Below are positions 51,156-59,635 of a stretch of 64,000 nt of DNA, piece by piece. Positions within the stretch are counted from its first letter, which is position 1; each line of letters starts with the position of its first letter. The stretch is from NCBI GenBank assembly GCA_963665735.1, contig OY762444.1, forward strand, positions 372,001-436,000, read 5' to 3'. The translations under genes and the position numbers were made by a program. Source of the DNA: CATOSK01 sp963665735 (lineage in GTDB: Bacteria; Chloroflexota; Dehalococcoidia; Lucifugimonadales; UBA3495). The notes beneath the pieces were generated by a model that saw only the letters and a program-made list of their open reading frames with translations, did not search any database and was not told where the DNA came from.

Positions 51156-54100
51156 GTCCCCTGTCCCTGCGTCAGGTATTCCTCGGTGCGGAGAATGTTG
51201 TACCGCCCCTGCGACATCAGCAGGCTTTCCACCGCCGCCCGCGCCGTGTCCAGCGACGTGAAACACGGTATCCGCCGCTCCAAGGCCGCCCGCCGGATGG
51301 CAAACCCGTCCCGCATCACCGACGTTGATTGTGACACCGTGTTTATCACCGCCCCCACGCTGGCGTCCTCGATAACGTCCACCACGTTGGGGTGGCCTTC
51401 GCTCAACTTCTTGGTAATCATCGTTACCGGCATCCCCAGGGCGTCAATCATCGCCGCCGTTCCCTCCGTGGCGTAAAGCCGGCAGCCGGCCCGCAGCAGT
51501 TCCCGCACCAGGGGCAGCGACTCCGCCTTGTGCTGGTCGGCGATGCTCAACAGCACCCCCATGCCGGTTTCCAGGTTGAGATTGGCCGCCAGCAGCGCTT
51601 TGGAGAGGGCCGACGGGAAATCGCTGTCCACCCCCATGACCTCGCCGGTGGACTTCATTTCCGGCCCCAGGTACCAGTCCACACCCACCAGCTTGCTCAT
51701 GGAAAACACCGGGGCCTTGATGCCCACCAGCTTTTGCCGCGGCCAAAGCCCGCCCTGGTATCCCATATCCGCCAGCGTCCGACCCAGCATCACCCCGGTA
51801 GCCAGCTTGGCCACCGGAACCCCCGTAACCTTGGAAATGAAGGGTATCGTCCGGCTGCCCCGCGGGTTTACCTCTATTATGTAAACCGACGTAGGTTCGG
51901 CGTCGTCCCAGGGCTGCGCCGGGCTGCGATAGGCGCTGCCCCCCTGGATTACGAACTGAATGTTCATCAGCCCCTTGACGCCCATCGCCAGCCCGATGCG
52001 GGTGGCGTAGTCCACCAGGGTATCCACTTCCGTTTCCGACAGGTTCAGGCCGGGGTAAATCGCCATCGAGTCGCCGCTGTGGACGCCGGCCCGCTCAATA
52101 TGCTCCATTATGCCGGGGATTAGAACCTGCTCCCCGTCGCAAATTGCGTCAACCTCACACTCTTTCCCTTCCATGTAGTGGTCCACCAGCACCCGCTTGT
52201 CCGGCGAGACATCGGTGGCCGCCGTCAGATACCGGATAAGCTCCGTGGCGTTGTGGACGATTTCCATGGCCCGCCCGCCCAGCACGTAGCTGGGCCGCAC
52301 CACCACCGGATACCCAATGTTCTGCGCCACTTGCAAGGCTTCGGACACCGACCCCACCGCCGCGCCGGGCGGCTGCGGGATACCCAACCGGGAAAGGAAC
52401 TCTTCAAACCTGTGCCGGTCTGATGCTATGTCTATCGCCTCCGCGCTGGAACCCAGGATGGGTAACCCGGCCCGGTCCAGCGATTGCGACAGGTTGATGG
52501 CCGTCTGCCCCCCGAATTGCACCACCGACGGCGGCGGTTCCTCCCCGTCGGTTTCGTTGTCAATAACGTCCCTGACCGCCTCTTCATCCAGCGGCTCAAA
52601 GTAAAGCCTATCGCTGGTGTCAAAGTCGGTGGACACCGTTTCCGGGTTCGAGTTAATCATAATGCTGCTGATGCCCGCCTCGGACAAGGCCCAGGCGGCA
52701 TGAACGCTGCAATAGTCGAACTCTATACCCTGGCCGATGCGGATAGGCCCGCTGCCGATGACCACCGCCTTCTTTCCCGGCAGGGACGGCGCCTCGTTTT
52801 CCTGGTCGTAGGTGCTGTAATAGTAAGGCGTAACCGCCTCAAATTCGGCGGCGCAGGTGTCCACCATCTTGTAAACCGGCCTGATGTCCCAGCTTTGCCG
52901 CAGGTTCCGCACCCGTTCCGGCAGCGCGTCCGCCAGCGTTCCCACCTGCTCATCGGAGAAACCCAGCCGCTTGGCCCGCCAAAGCAAGTCCGGCGTCAAG
53001 TCGCTGGACAGCAATTCCCGCTCCATGTTGACAATGCGTTCCAGCGCGCTGATGAACCAGGGGTCAATCAAGCTCCTGTCCCGCAACTCCTCTTTGGTCG
53101 TCTTGCCCCGCAGCGCCGCCGCCAACGCCCACAGCCGCCGGTCGCTGGGATGCAGCGGCAGCCGTTCCAGGTCAATCTCCCCGGTTTCCGGGTTGCGCCA
53201 ATCCGGGTCTTCCCACATCAAATTGCGGCTTCCCAACTCCAGGGAGCGGGTGGCCTTTTGCAAAGCCGCCTCAAAAGACCGTTCAATCGCCATGACCTCG
53301 CCGGTGGCTTTCATCTGCGTGGTGATGCTACGGTCTCCTCCGGGGAACTTGTCGAAGGGCCAGCGGGGTATCTTCACCACGCAGTAATCCAGGGCCGGCT
53401 CAAAGGCCGCCCCCGTCTTGCCGGTGACGGCGTTGGCGATTTCGTCCAGCCGCCGGCCCACCGCAATCTTGGCCGACACCCGCGCGATGGGGTAGCCGGT
53501 GGCCTTGCTGGCCAACGCCGAACTCCGGCTGACCCGCGGGTTTACCTCGATTATGTAATAGTCGGAAGTTGGCTCCCACGCTTCAGACTCGGATTGAATG
53601 GTCTCAAAAACTTCCGGGTGCGGCCGCAGGGCCATTTGGATGTTGCAACCTCCCTCAATCCCCAGCCCCCGGATAATCTTCAGGCTGGCCGACCGCAGCA
53701 TCTGGTATTCCTTGTCCGTCAGCGTTTGGCTGGGCGCAACGACGATGCTGTCCCCGGTATGCGCGCCCATCGGGTCCAGGTTTTCCATGTTGCAAACTGT
53801 GATGCAATTGTCGTCGCTGTCCCGGATAACTTCGTACTCGATTTCCTTCCAGCCTACCAGAGACCGCTCCAGCAGCACTTGAGAGATGGGACTCAAGGCT
53901 AGCCCGCTCTGCACAATCTCCTGGAATTCTTCCACCGTGTTGGCGATGCCGCCCCCCGTTCCGCCCAATGTGTAAGCCGGGCGGATTACCAGGGGCAGCC
54001 CTACCTGTTTCCAGTATTCCATAGCCTCATCAAAGGACGATACCGTTGTGTTCGGCGGCACCGGCTCCCCGATGCTCAGCAGGAAATCCTTGAAGAACTC

Positions 54101-54460
54101 CCGGTCTTCCGCCTTGCGAATCGTCTCCAGCGGGGTGCCCAGCAGACGCACGGCGTACTTTTCCAGTACGCCGGCGTTTGCCAGGGCAACGGCCAGGTTC
54201 AACCCGGTCTGGCCGCCCAGGGTGGGCAGTATCCCGTCGGGCCGTTCCCGCGCGATGATACGTTCCAGGACTTCCACGGTCAGCGGCTCAATATAAACGC
54301 TGTCCGCCACGTCCCGGTCGGTCATAATGGTGGCCGGGTTGGAGTTGACCAACACGGTGGTTACGCCCTCTTCCCGCAGGGCTTTGCAGGCTTGCGTGCC
54401 GGCGTAGTCGAACTCCGCCGCCTGGCCGATGATGATGGGGCCGGAACCAATGACCAGCAC
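51152..54460 (-). CDS. carB: Carbamoyl-phosphate synthase large subunit
   Basis: An 1102-residue CarB with two ATP-grasp halves. The first half has VLVIGSGPIIIGQAAEFDYA, TLGGQTGLNLAVALA and LGGTGGGIANT; the second has VVIGSGPIRIGQGIEFDYC, QFGGQTAINLSQSL and VLGGRAMEIVH. A regulatory MGS-like domain closes the protein (AEGTAAMIDALGMPVTMI). The first standard start is GTG 54460, but a GAGGAGG sits at 54510-54504 and the in-frame codons between (ATC ATC GCA ACG GAA GTC) continue CarB-like sequence. The real N-terminus may be 13-15 residues longer through a rare start. Confidence 0.95.
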   Translation of the reverse strand: MLVIGSGPIIIGQAAEFDYAGTQACKALREEGVTTVLVNSNPATIMTDRDVADSVYIEPLTVEVLERIIARERPDGILPTLGGQTGLNLAVALANAGVLEKYAVRLLGTPLETIRKAEDREFFKDFLLSIGEPVPPNTTVSSFDEAMEYWKQVGLPLVIRPAYTLGGTGGGIANTVEEFQEIVQSGLALSPISQVLLERSLVGWKEIEYEVIRDSDDNCITVCNMENLDPMGAHTGDSIVVAPSQTLTDKEYQMLRSASLKIIRGLGIEGGCNIQMALRPHPEVFETIQSESEAWEPTSDYYIIEVNPRVSRSSALASKATGYPIARVSAKIAVGRRLDEIANAVTGKTGAAFEPALDYCVVKIPRWPFDKFPGGDRSITTQMKATGEVMAIERSFEAALQKATRSLELGSRNLMWEDPDWRNPETGEIDLERLPLHPSDRRLWALAAALRGKTTKEELRDRSLIDPWFISALERIVNMERELLSSDLTPDLLWRAKRLGFSDEQVGTLADALPERVRNLRQSWDIRPVYKMVDTCAAEFEAVTPYYYSTYDQENEAPSLPGKKAVVIGSGPIRIGQGIEFDYCSVHAAWALSEAGISSIMINSNPETVSTDFDTSDRLYFEPLDEEAVRDVIDNETDGEEPPPSVVQFGGQTAINLSQSLDRAGLPILGSSAEAIDIASDRHRFEEFLSRLGIPQPPGAAVGSVSEALQVAQNIGYPVVVRPSYVLGGRAMEIVHNATELIRYLTAATDVSPDKRVLVDHYMEGKECEVDAICDGEQVLIPGIMEHIERAGVHSGDSMAIYPGLNLSETEVDTLVDYATRIGLAMGVKGLMNIQFVIQGGSAYRSPAQPWDDAEPTSVYIIEVNPRGSRTIPFISKVTGVPVAKLATGVMLGRTLADMGYQGGLWPRQKLVGIKAPVFSMSKLVGVDWYLGPEMKSTGEVMGVDSDFPSALSKALLAANLNLETGMGVLLSIADQHKAESLPLVRELLRAGCRLYATEGTAAMIDALGMPVTMITKKLSEGHPNVVDVIEDASVGAVINTVSQSTSVMRDGFAIRRAALERRIPCFTSLDTARAAVESLLMSQGRYNILRTEEYLTQGQGT

Positions 54461-54539
54461 CTTGTCCGGTTTGGACGGCCCCTTGACTTCCGTTGCGATG
54501 ATTCCTCCTCCGCCGGCGTTTTGCGCCGGCCACAGGCGA

Positions 54540-54959
54540 TTACAGCCGGGGCAGCGCCCCCGGCAGTTCTATCAGGCTCCGGTCGTAAAGGTTGTTCAGC
54601 AGTTGGAAGATGAAACTGCCGTAATAGCGTCCGTCCCCGTCGTACTTGACGATGCCGGGGAAGTCCTGCTCCGACCGCGGCGGCACTTTCAGGTTTACGG
54701 TGTAATCGTCCACCTTGGCCAGCTCGATGCACCCCACCGGGTCATCAATCAACTGCTGGCTCGGCGAGTCCATCAACTGAACGCGGAAGGCCCAATTGCT
54801 TTTCAGTTGCGCGCGGGTCACCACCCCCAGGCGGTAACCGTAGTCCAGGCAGGAGAAAGTCGGCACCACCTCGTCCAACAGCCCCAACGCCTCGGACATA
54901 CTGGCCGGAATCTCCATCTCTACCCCTTCTTCGAGTAAGACCATGCTGAAAGAAGACAT
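54540..54959 (-). CDS. Unknown protein encoded between carA and carB
   Basis: A 139-residue acidic, strand-rich protein I do not recognise: EMEIPASMSEALGLLDEVVP, GCIELAKVDDYTVNLKVPP and YYGSFIFQLLNNLYDRSLIE. The start ATG 54959 has AGGAG upstream, seven bases off. It is codirectional with carA and carB. The break from carA (155 bases) allows a separate promoter. The position suggests a regulatory or complex partner of CPSase, but nothing in the sequence shows it. Confidence 0.75.
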   Translation of the reverse strand: MSSFSMVLLEEGVEMEIPASMSEALGLLDEVVPTFSCLDYGYRLGVVTRAQLKSNWAFRVQLMDSPSQQLIDDPVGCIELAKVDDYTVNLKVPPRSEQDFPGIVKYDGDGRYYGSFIFQLLNNLYDRSLIELPGALPRL

Positions 54960-55114
54960 CCAAGAACTCCTGAATAATGCTGAATAGTGCAGGCCGGGAT
55001 ACCGTGATTCCAACGGGCCAAGAAATAAAAAAGAAAAAAGACCTGGCCCTGAGTAAAGGACTTTGACCGTAAATTACGATTTTGTTCCGCTAGGCGTTCA
55101 CCCCCTCGGCGCGT
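54960..55114 (-). other. Spacer between carA and the unknown gene
   Basis: On the minus strand the region contains GGGCCA, a pyrimidine-rich TTTTTTCTTTTTTATTTC and TGGCCC. The long 26-base loop makes a true terminator doubtful. It may hold a promoter; none is clear. Confidence 0.4.
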
Positions 55115-56215
55115 TTATTGGTTCTTCGCCTCGGCAACCATCGCCAGAAATTGATCGAAAATATACTCGTTGTCCTTCGGGCCGGGCGATGCTTCCGAGT
55201 GGTATTGAATGGTGAACAAGGGCATTTCCCGATGGGTCAGGCCCTCTACCGTGTTGTCGTTCAGGTTCAACAAAGAAACTTCCAGGCCCGGCGGCAGCGA
55301 GTCGGCATCCACCGCGTAGCCGTGGTTTTGAGCGGTGACGTAAACCCGCCCCGTCATCAGGTCTTTCACCGGATGGTTGGCCCCCCGGTGGCCGAACTTC
55401 AGCTTGTAAGTCCGCGCCCCCAAGGCCCGGGCGATTAGCTGGTGTCCCAGGCAAATCCCCATCATCGGAACCTGCCCCACCAGTTGTTTCACGTTGTCGG
55501 TCACGTAGTCCAGCAGTTGCGGGTCTCCTGGCCCCGGCGACATCAGTATCCCCGACGGTTTCAACGCCAGAATGTCCTCCGCCGACGTGCCGGCCGGCAC
55601 CGCCACCACTTCGCAGCCCCGCCGCCGCAGCAGCCGCAGAATGTTGTATTTCAACCCGCTGTCGGTGACTAAAATCCGGTGCCGGGGCGGTTCGGAGACT
55701 TCGTAATCGTCCTCCCAGGTGTATTGTTCCCCGGTGGTCACCGTCTGCACCAGGTCCAAATCGTCATACCGCGGCGCGTCGGCCAGCATAGCGGCGGCCT
55801 TTTCCGGCGATTCCCCGGTGATAAGGCCCATCATTACGCCCCGCGTCCTCAACCGCCGGGTGATGGCCCTGGTATCCACCCCGCAGATTCCCGCAATCCC
55901 CTGGGAACGAAGATACTCATGCAGCGTAAGCTCGCTGCTCCCGTGGCTGGGCTGGTCGCAATGCTCCCGGACAATCAGCCCCCGCACCTGGATTTGCCGC
56001 GATTCCACGTCCTCCCGGTTGATGCCGTAGTTGCCCACCAACGGATACGTCAGCGTAACCAACTGCCCGGCGTAGGACGGGTCGGTCAAGACTTCCTGGT
56101 ATCCGGTCATGCTGGTATTGAAAACCACTTCGCCGAAACTGTTGACGTCGGCCCCGAAAGACTCCCCCCGGTGCGCCGAGCCGTCCTCCAAAACCAGGTA
56201 TGCGGTAGGGGCCAA
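55115..56215 (-). CDS. carA: Carbamoyl-phosphate synthase small subunit
   Basis: A 366-residue glutamine amidotransferase subunit supplying ammonia to CarB. The N-terminal CarA domain shows VFNTSMTGYQEVLTDPSYAG. The class I GATase triad is Cys255 (GICLGHQL), His339 and Glu341 (QYHSEASPGP). The start TTG 56215 lies one base after the pyrC stop, with AGGTG eight bases upstream. It is normal length. Confidence 0.95.
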   Translation of the reverse strand: MAPTAYLVLEDGSAHRGESFGADVNSFGEVVFNTSMTGYQEVLTDPSYAGQLVTLTYPLVGNYGINREDVESRQIQVRGLIVREHCDQPSHGSSELTLHEYLRSQGIAGICGVDTRAITRRLRTRGVMMGLITGESPEKAAAMLADAPRYDDLDLVQTVTTGEQYTWEDDYEVSEPPRHRILVTDSGLKYNILRLLRRRGCEVVAVPAGTSAEDILALKPSGILMSPGPGDPQLLDYVTDNVKQLVGQVPMMGICLGHQLIARALGARTYKLKFGHRGANHPVKDLMTGRVYVTAQNHGYAVDADSLPPGLEVSLLNLNDNTVEGLTHREMPLFTIQYHSEASPGPKDNEYIFDQFLAMVAEAKNQ

Positions 56216-56216
56216 G

Positions 56217-57581
56217 TTAATTCACCTGCCCTTGCAGTTTTTCGTCCTGATAGACCACCTTGCCGGCCACCAGCGTCGCCGACACCTTGCCCTTCAACGT
56301 CTTGCCGGCCAGGGGCGTATTGCGGCCCTTGGAGGCGAACTCCGACGGGTCAACCATCCATTCCCGGTTGGGGTCGAAAATCACCACGTCGGCGGGAGTG
56401 CCCACTTTCAGACTTGCCAAGTCGTCCAACCGCCCCCCCATCACTCGCGACGGCCCTGTCGTCAACCGCTCAATCAGCGTCGTCAGGCCGATTCGCCCGT
56501 CGTGCGCCAACCCCAACAGCGACCCCAGGGCCGTTTCCAGAACGCTGATTCCGAAGGCCGCGTCCTGGTAAGTCACCAGCTTGCAGGCCGCATCGTGGGG
56601 CGCATGGTCCGTAGCCACGCAGTCTATAACCCCCTCGGCCAGGCCCGCCGCCAACGCTGCCGCGTCTCTAATGGAACGCAGGGGCGGGTAAACCTTGGTG
56701 GCGGTGTCGTAGCTGCCTGCGCCGGATATGTCCTCGCCGTCAGCCCCGGCGCCCATCGCCCAGCCGTCGGTGATGGTCAGGTGATGCGGGCAGACTTCCG
56801 CCGTCACCCGAATCCCCCGTTCCTTGGCGTTGCGAACCAGTCCCACCGCGCCGGCGGTGCTAACGTGCGCCAGATGCAGCCGTCCCCCGGTCAATTCCGC
56901 CAACGCTATGTCCCTCGCCATCATCGCCTCTTCAGCGGCGGCGGGAATCCCCGGCAGACCCAGCCGGGTAGCCGTCCAGCCCTCGGCCATGACGCCGTCC
57001 CGGGACAAGCAGAGTTCCTGGCAATGGTTGGTGATGGGCAGTTCCAGGTCCCGGCTGTACGCCAGGGCCAGCCGCATCAGGTTGTCGTCGTAAACCGGGT
57101 CCCCGTCGTCGCTGAGAGCCACCACCCCGGCGGCGGCCAGTTCCTCCATGTCCGCCAGTTCCTTGCCCCGCCGCCCCCTGGTGACTGCCCCGATGGAAAA
57201 GACTCTTACCGCCCCCTCTTCCTCGGCCCGCTGCCGGACAAAATTGACCAGGGCCGCGCTGTCAATGGCCGGCTCGGTATTGGGCATGGCGCAAAGGGTG
57301 GTGAATCCGCCCCGCGCCGCCGCCCGCGTTCCGGTGGCGATGGTTTCCTTGTACTCGAAACCCGGTTCCCGCAGGTGGCAATGAAAGTCAATGAACCCCG
57401 GACAGGCAACCAGCCCCGCCGCCGGAATTATCCGCCAATCGGCGGGAATGTCATCCGCCGCTATCTGGCCGCCGCAAGCCCCAATCACCCCGTCCTTAAT
57501 CAGCAAGTCGCCAACGCCGTCAAAGCCCGTCGCCGGGTCAATAATCCTCGGGCCTCTAATCAAGATTGCGCTGGCCGTCAT
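56217..57581 (-). CDS. pyrC: Dihydroorotase
   Basis: A 454-residue type I dihydroorotase of the amidohydrolase fold, closing carbamoyl-aspartate to dihydroorotate. The metal ligands are His67 and His69 in PGFIDFHCHLREPG. Further His/Asp are in NHCQELCLS, HLAHVST and ATDHAPH. I prefer ATG 57581; TTG 57593 is an alternative. It overlaps nothing and follows pyrB by 15 bases. Confidence 0.95.
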   Translation of the reverse strand: MTASAILIRGPRIIDPATGFDGVGDLLIKDGVIGACGGQIAADDIPADWRIIPAAGLVACPGFIDFHCHLREPGFEYKETIATGTRAAARGGFTTLCAMPNTEPAIDSAALVNFVRQRAEEEGAVRVFSIGAVTRGRRGKELADMEELAAAGVVALSDDGDPVYDDNLMRLALAYSRDLELPITNHCQELCLSRDGVMAEGWTATRLGLPGIPAAAEEAMMARDIALAELTGGRLHLAHVSTAGAVGLVRNAKERGIRVTAEVCPHHLTITDGWAMGAGADGEDISGAGSYDTATKVYPPLRSIRDAAALAAGLAEGVIDCVATDHAPHDAACKLVTYQDAAFGISVLETALGSLLGLAHDGRIGLTTLIERLTTGPSRVMGGRLDDLASLKVGTPADVVIFDPNREWMVDPSEFASKGRNTPLAGKTLKGKVSATLVAGKVVYQDEKLQGQVN

Positions 57582-57596
57582 ATCCTCCGCCAATTC

Positions 57597-58625
57597 CTAA
57601 CCCTGCCATTCCGGCGGCCCGGCGTTGGAGACCTGGTACAGCAAGGCCATCCGCACCGCCACGCCGTTGGTGACTTGCTCTTCAATCACCGAGTTATCCC
57701 CGTGGGCCACGGCGGTGCTGATTTCAATGCCTTCGTTCATCGGCCCCGGGTGCATCACCAACGGATTCGGCTTGGCCCGGTCCAGCCGTGCGTCCGTGAC
57801 TTGCCAGCGCCGGATGTATTCCCGTAGGCTGGGAAAGAAACCGCTGTCCTGCCGCTCCGACTGCAACCGCAGGGCCATCACCACGTCGGCCCCCTCAATG
57901 GCCCGGTCAAGATTGGTGTCCACCTTTACCGACGCCAGGGGATGCGACGGCGGCAGGTGTTGACCGGAATCCATCAGTTCCAACGGAATCAAAGTGCCGG
58001 GGCCGCTAAGGGTGACTTCGGCCCCTGCTTTGACGAAACCCCAAAGGGCGGAGCGGGCCACCCGGCTGTGCAGCACGTCCCCGACGATAACCACCTTGCG
58101 CCCTTCCAGCGTTCCCAGCCGTTCCTGCGCCGTGTACAAGTCCAGCAACGCCTGGGTGGGGTGGGCGTGCAGACCGTCCCCGGCGTTAATCACGCTTACC
58201 TTGTCCAGGTGGCGCGCCAGAAAATTCGGCGCCCCGGAATGGGGATGTCGGACTACAATCACGTCAACCCCCATCGCTTGCAGTGTCAGCCCGGTGTTCA
58301 GCAGCGACTCTCCCTTTTCGACACTGCTGCCCGACGCCCCCACGTTAATCACGTCGGCGCTCAACACCTTGCCCGCCTCTTCAAACGACACCCGCGTCCG
58401 GGTGCTGGCTTCGTAGAACAGCGTAACCACCACCCGCCCCCGCAGGGTGGGAACCTTCTTGATTTCCCGGCCCAGCACGTCCTTCATGGCGCGGGTGTTG
58501 TCCAGGACGCGGGCGATTTCCTCCGACGAAAAATCGTCCAGGTCCAGAACGTGCCGGCGGTTCTTTTCCTTGGCGCCGGCCAGGGTTGCCGCCGTACCGG
58601 TCTGCGTTGGATTCAGCGAGGCCAT
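57597..58625 (-). CDS. pyrB: Aspartate carbamoyltransferase catalytic subunit
   Basis: A 342-residue ATCase. The carbamoyl-phosphate loop is FYEASTRTR (Ser74-Thr77), with HPTQALLDLYT and the aspartate-binding HPGPMNEG. ATG 58625 with GAGAAGG upstream is chosen over an open frame reaching 58673. No pyrI regulatory subunit is encoded next to it, so control is at transcription by PyrR. Confidence 0.95.
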   Translation of the reverse strand: MASLNPTQTGTAATLAGAKEKNRRHVLDLDDFSSEEIARVLDNTRAMKDVLGREIKKVPTLRGRVVVTLFYEASTRTRVSFEEAGKVLSADVINVGASGSSVEKGESLLNTGLTLQAMGVDVIVVRHPHSGAPNFLARHLDKVSVINAGDGLHAHPTQALLDLYTAQERLGTLEGRKVVIVGDVLHSRVARSALWGFVKAGAEVTLSGPGTLIPLELMDSGQHLPPSHPLASVKVDTNLDRAIEGADVVMALRLQSERQDSGFFPSLREYIRRWQVTDARLDRAKPNPLVMHPGPMNEGIEISTAVAHGDNSVIEEQVTNGVAVRMALLYQVSNAGPPEWQG

Positions 58626-58629
58626 ACCG

Positions 58630-59148
58630 TCAGCCTTCTCCCCTGGCGATGATAACTTCGTCGCGCCCGTCAATTTCCTCCAAGCGCACCATTACCCTTT
58701 CCTGCTGGGACGTGGGTATATTCTTGCCGACGTAATCGGCCCGGATGGGCAACTGCCGGTGTCCCCGATCCAGCAGGATTGCCAACTGGATTTGCCGGGG
58801 CCGCCCAAAATCGTTCAAGGCATCCATCGCCGCCCGCACCGTCCGCCCGGTGTATAGCACGTCGTCAACCAGCGTAACTTTCTTGTCGCCAATATCCACC
58901 GGAAACTTGGTGCGCTTGATAACCGACTGTTTCCGCTCTCTAACGTCATCGCGGTACAAACCGATGTCCAACTCCGCCACTGGAACATCCTCTCCCTCAA
59001 ACCGGGCGATGTTCTGCGCCAGCCGCCGGGCCAGGAACACCCCGCGGGTATGAATCCCCACCAGCGCCAAATCGCCGGCGCCCCGATTCCGTTCCAGAAT
59101 TTCATGGGCCACCCGCGTCAGAGCGCGCCGGATTTCCTCCGGCCCCAT
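58630..59148 (-). CDS. pyrR: Bifunctional pyr regulatory protein / uracil phosphoribosyltransferase
   Basis: PyrR binds pyr mRNA leaders when UMP is high and promotes termination. The 172-residue protein shows IRRALTRVAHEILERN, IGLYRDDV and the PRPP motif VTLVDDVLYTGRTVRAAMDAL. The ATG 59148 lacks a good Shine-Dalgarno; the frame stays open upstream through ATA 59190, which follows GGGAGGGCAGGAAA. A longer N-terminus from a rare start is possible. The gene leads the operon. Confidence 0.92.
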   Translation of the reverse strand: MGPEEIRRALTRVAHEILERNRGAGDLALVGIHTRGVFLARRLAQNIARFEGEDVPVAELDIGLYRDDVRERKQSVIKRTKFPVDIGDKKVTLVDDVLYTGRTVRAAMDALNDFGRPRQIQLAILLDRGHRQLPIRADYVGKNIPTSQQERVMVRLEEIDGRDEVIIARGEG

Positions 59149-59232
59149 GACCCGGTGAGCGGTTCCCCGGTTTTCCCCCTGCGTCGCTATTTTCCTGCCC
59201 TCCCGGATGTTGGCCGATGGCGGTTTGTCGCC

Positions 59233-59265
59233 AAAAAAATCCCTTGCCGTGGACTGGCAAGGGAT
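59233..59265 (-). terminator. Attenuator terminator of the pyr operon
   Basis: On the minus strand a perfect 10-bp stem, ATCCCTTGCC with GGCAAGGGAT, and a 7-base loop are followed by a run of seven T. It sits about 85 bases before pyrR. Confidence 0.9.
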
Positions 59266-59319
59266 TAGCGCCAAGACACACCACGGAGATGCGTCCCAGC
59301 CGGAGCAACGGGTTGCAGC

Positions 59320-59345
59320 GCTTTGCCAGCCTCACGGGGCTGCCT
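59320..59345 (-). promoter_or_regulatory. PyrR-binding loop (anti-antiterminator) of the pyr leader
   Basis: AGCCCCGTGAGGCT at 59341-59328 matches 13 of 14 positions of the PyrR-binding consensus ARUCCNGNGAGGYU. The adjacent CTGGCAA can pair with TTGCCAG of the terminator stem (nine bases with flanks), which would form the competing antiterminator. The three elements together fit PyrR attenuation. Confidence 0.8.
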
Positions 59346-59349
59346 TAAA

Positions 59350-59475
59350 AGGAAGGGCTGGCCGAACTATGCGTCTCCGGCCAGCCCCACCACACACCTA
59401 TTAAGTTTTCTCAAAAAGAAAAGGCTGGCCGAACTTTACGCCTTCGGCCAACCCCACCACACACGCATTAACTTG
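59350..59475 (-). repeat. Tandem pair of terminator-like hairpins in the pyr leader
   Basis: Two units of about 70 bases share TGTGTGGTGGGG, TGGCCG and TTCGGCCAGCC. Unit 1 (59412-59453) has an 11-bp stem and TTTTCTTTTT; unit 2 (59345-59387) has a 10-bp stem and TTCCTTTT. Each could terminate transcription. The interval 59149-59635 holds no gene. Confidence 0.7.
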
Positions 59476-59558
59476 TCTTGGCCCATATTACCAGAGGCCG
59501 CCACTCGGTTAAAGACTATTCCCGCCCGATTTCCGCCATTTCTTATTGGCAGCCATGC

Positions 59559-59604
59559 AAAAAATCCCTTCCCCCTTGATGGGGGAAGGTTAGGATGGGG
59601 GTGA
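59559..59604 (+). repeat. Family A repeat, weakened G-runs
   Basis: CCCTTCCCCCTTGATGGGGG, tail AAGGTTAGGATGGGGGTGA. Two of the G-runs are cut to GG. Confidence 0.75.
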
Positions 59605-59635
59605 AAACCCTGGCCCAAACGGTTCCTCGCGCCGA

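Noticed and set aside
52484..53902. Long plus-strand open frame over carB
   Set aside because: Antisense to a clear CarB; low-complexity composition typical of a high-GC shadow frame.
54960..55114. Pyrimidine-rich tract as a terminator after carA
   Set aside because: The flanking GGGCCA/TGGCCC pair encloses a 26-base loop and no T-run follows the second arm.
56109..57827. Long plus-strand open frame over pyrC/pyrB
   Set aside because: Antisense to PyrC and PyrB; no recognisable motif and no ribosome-binding site.
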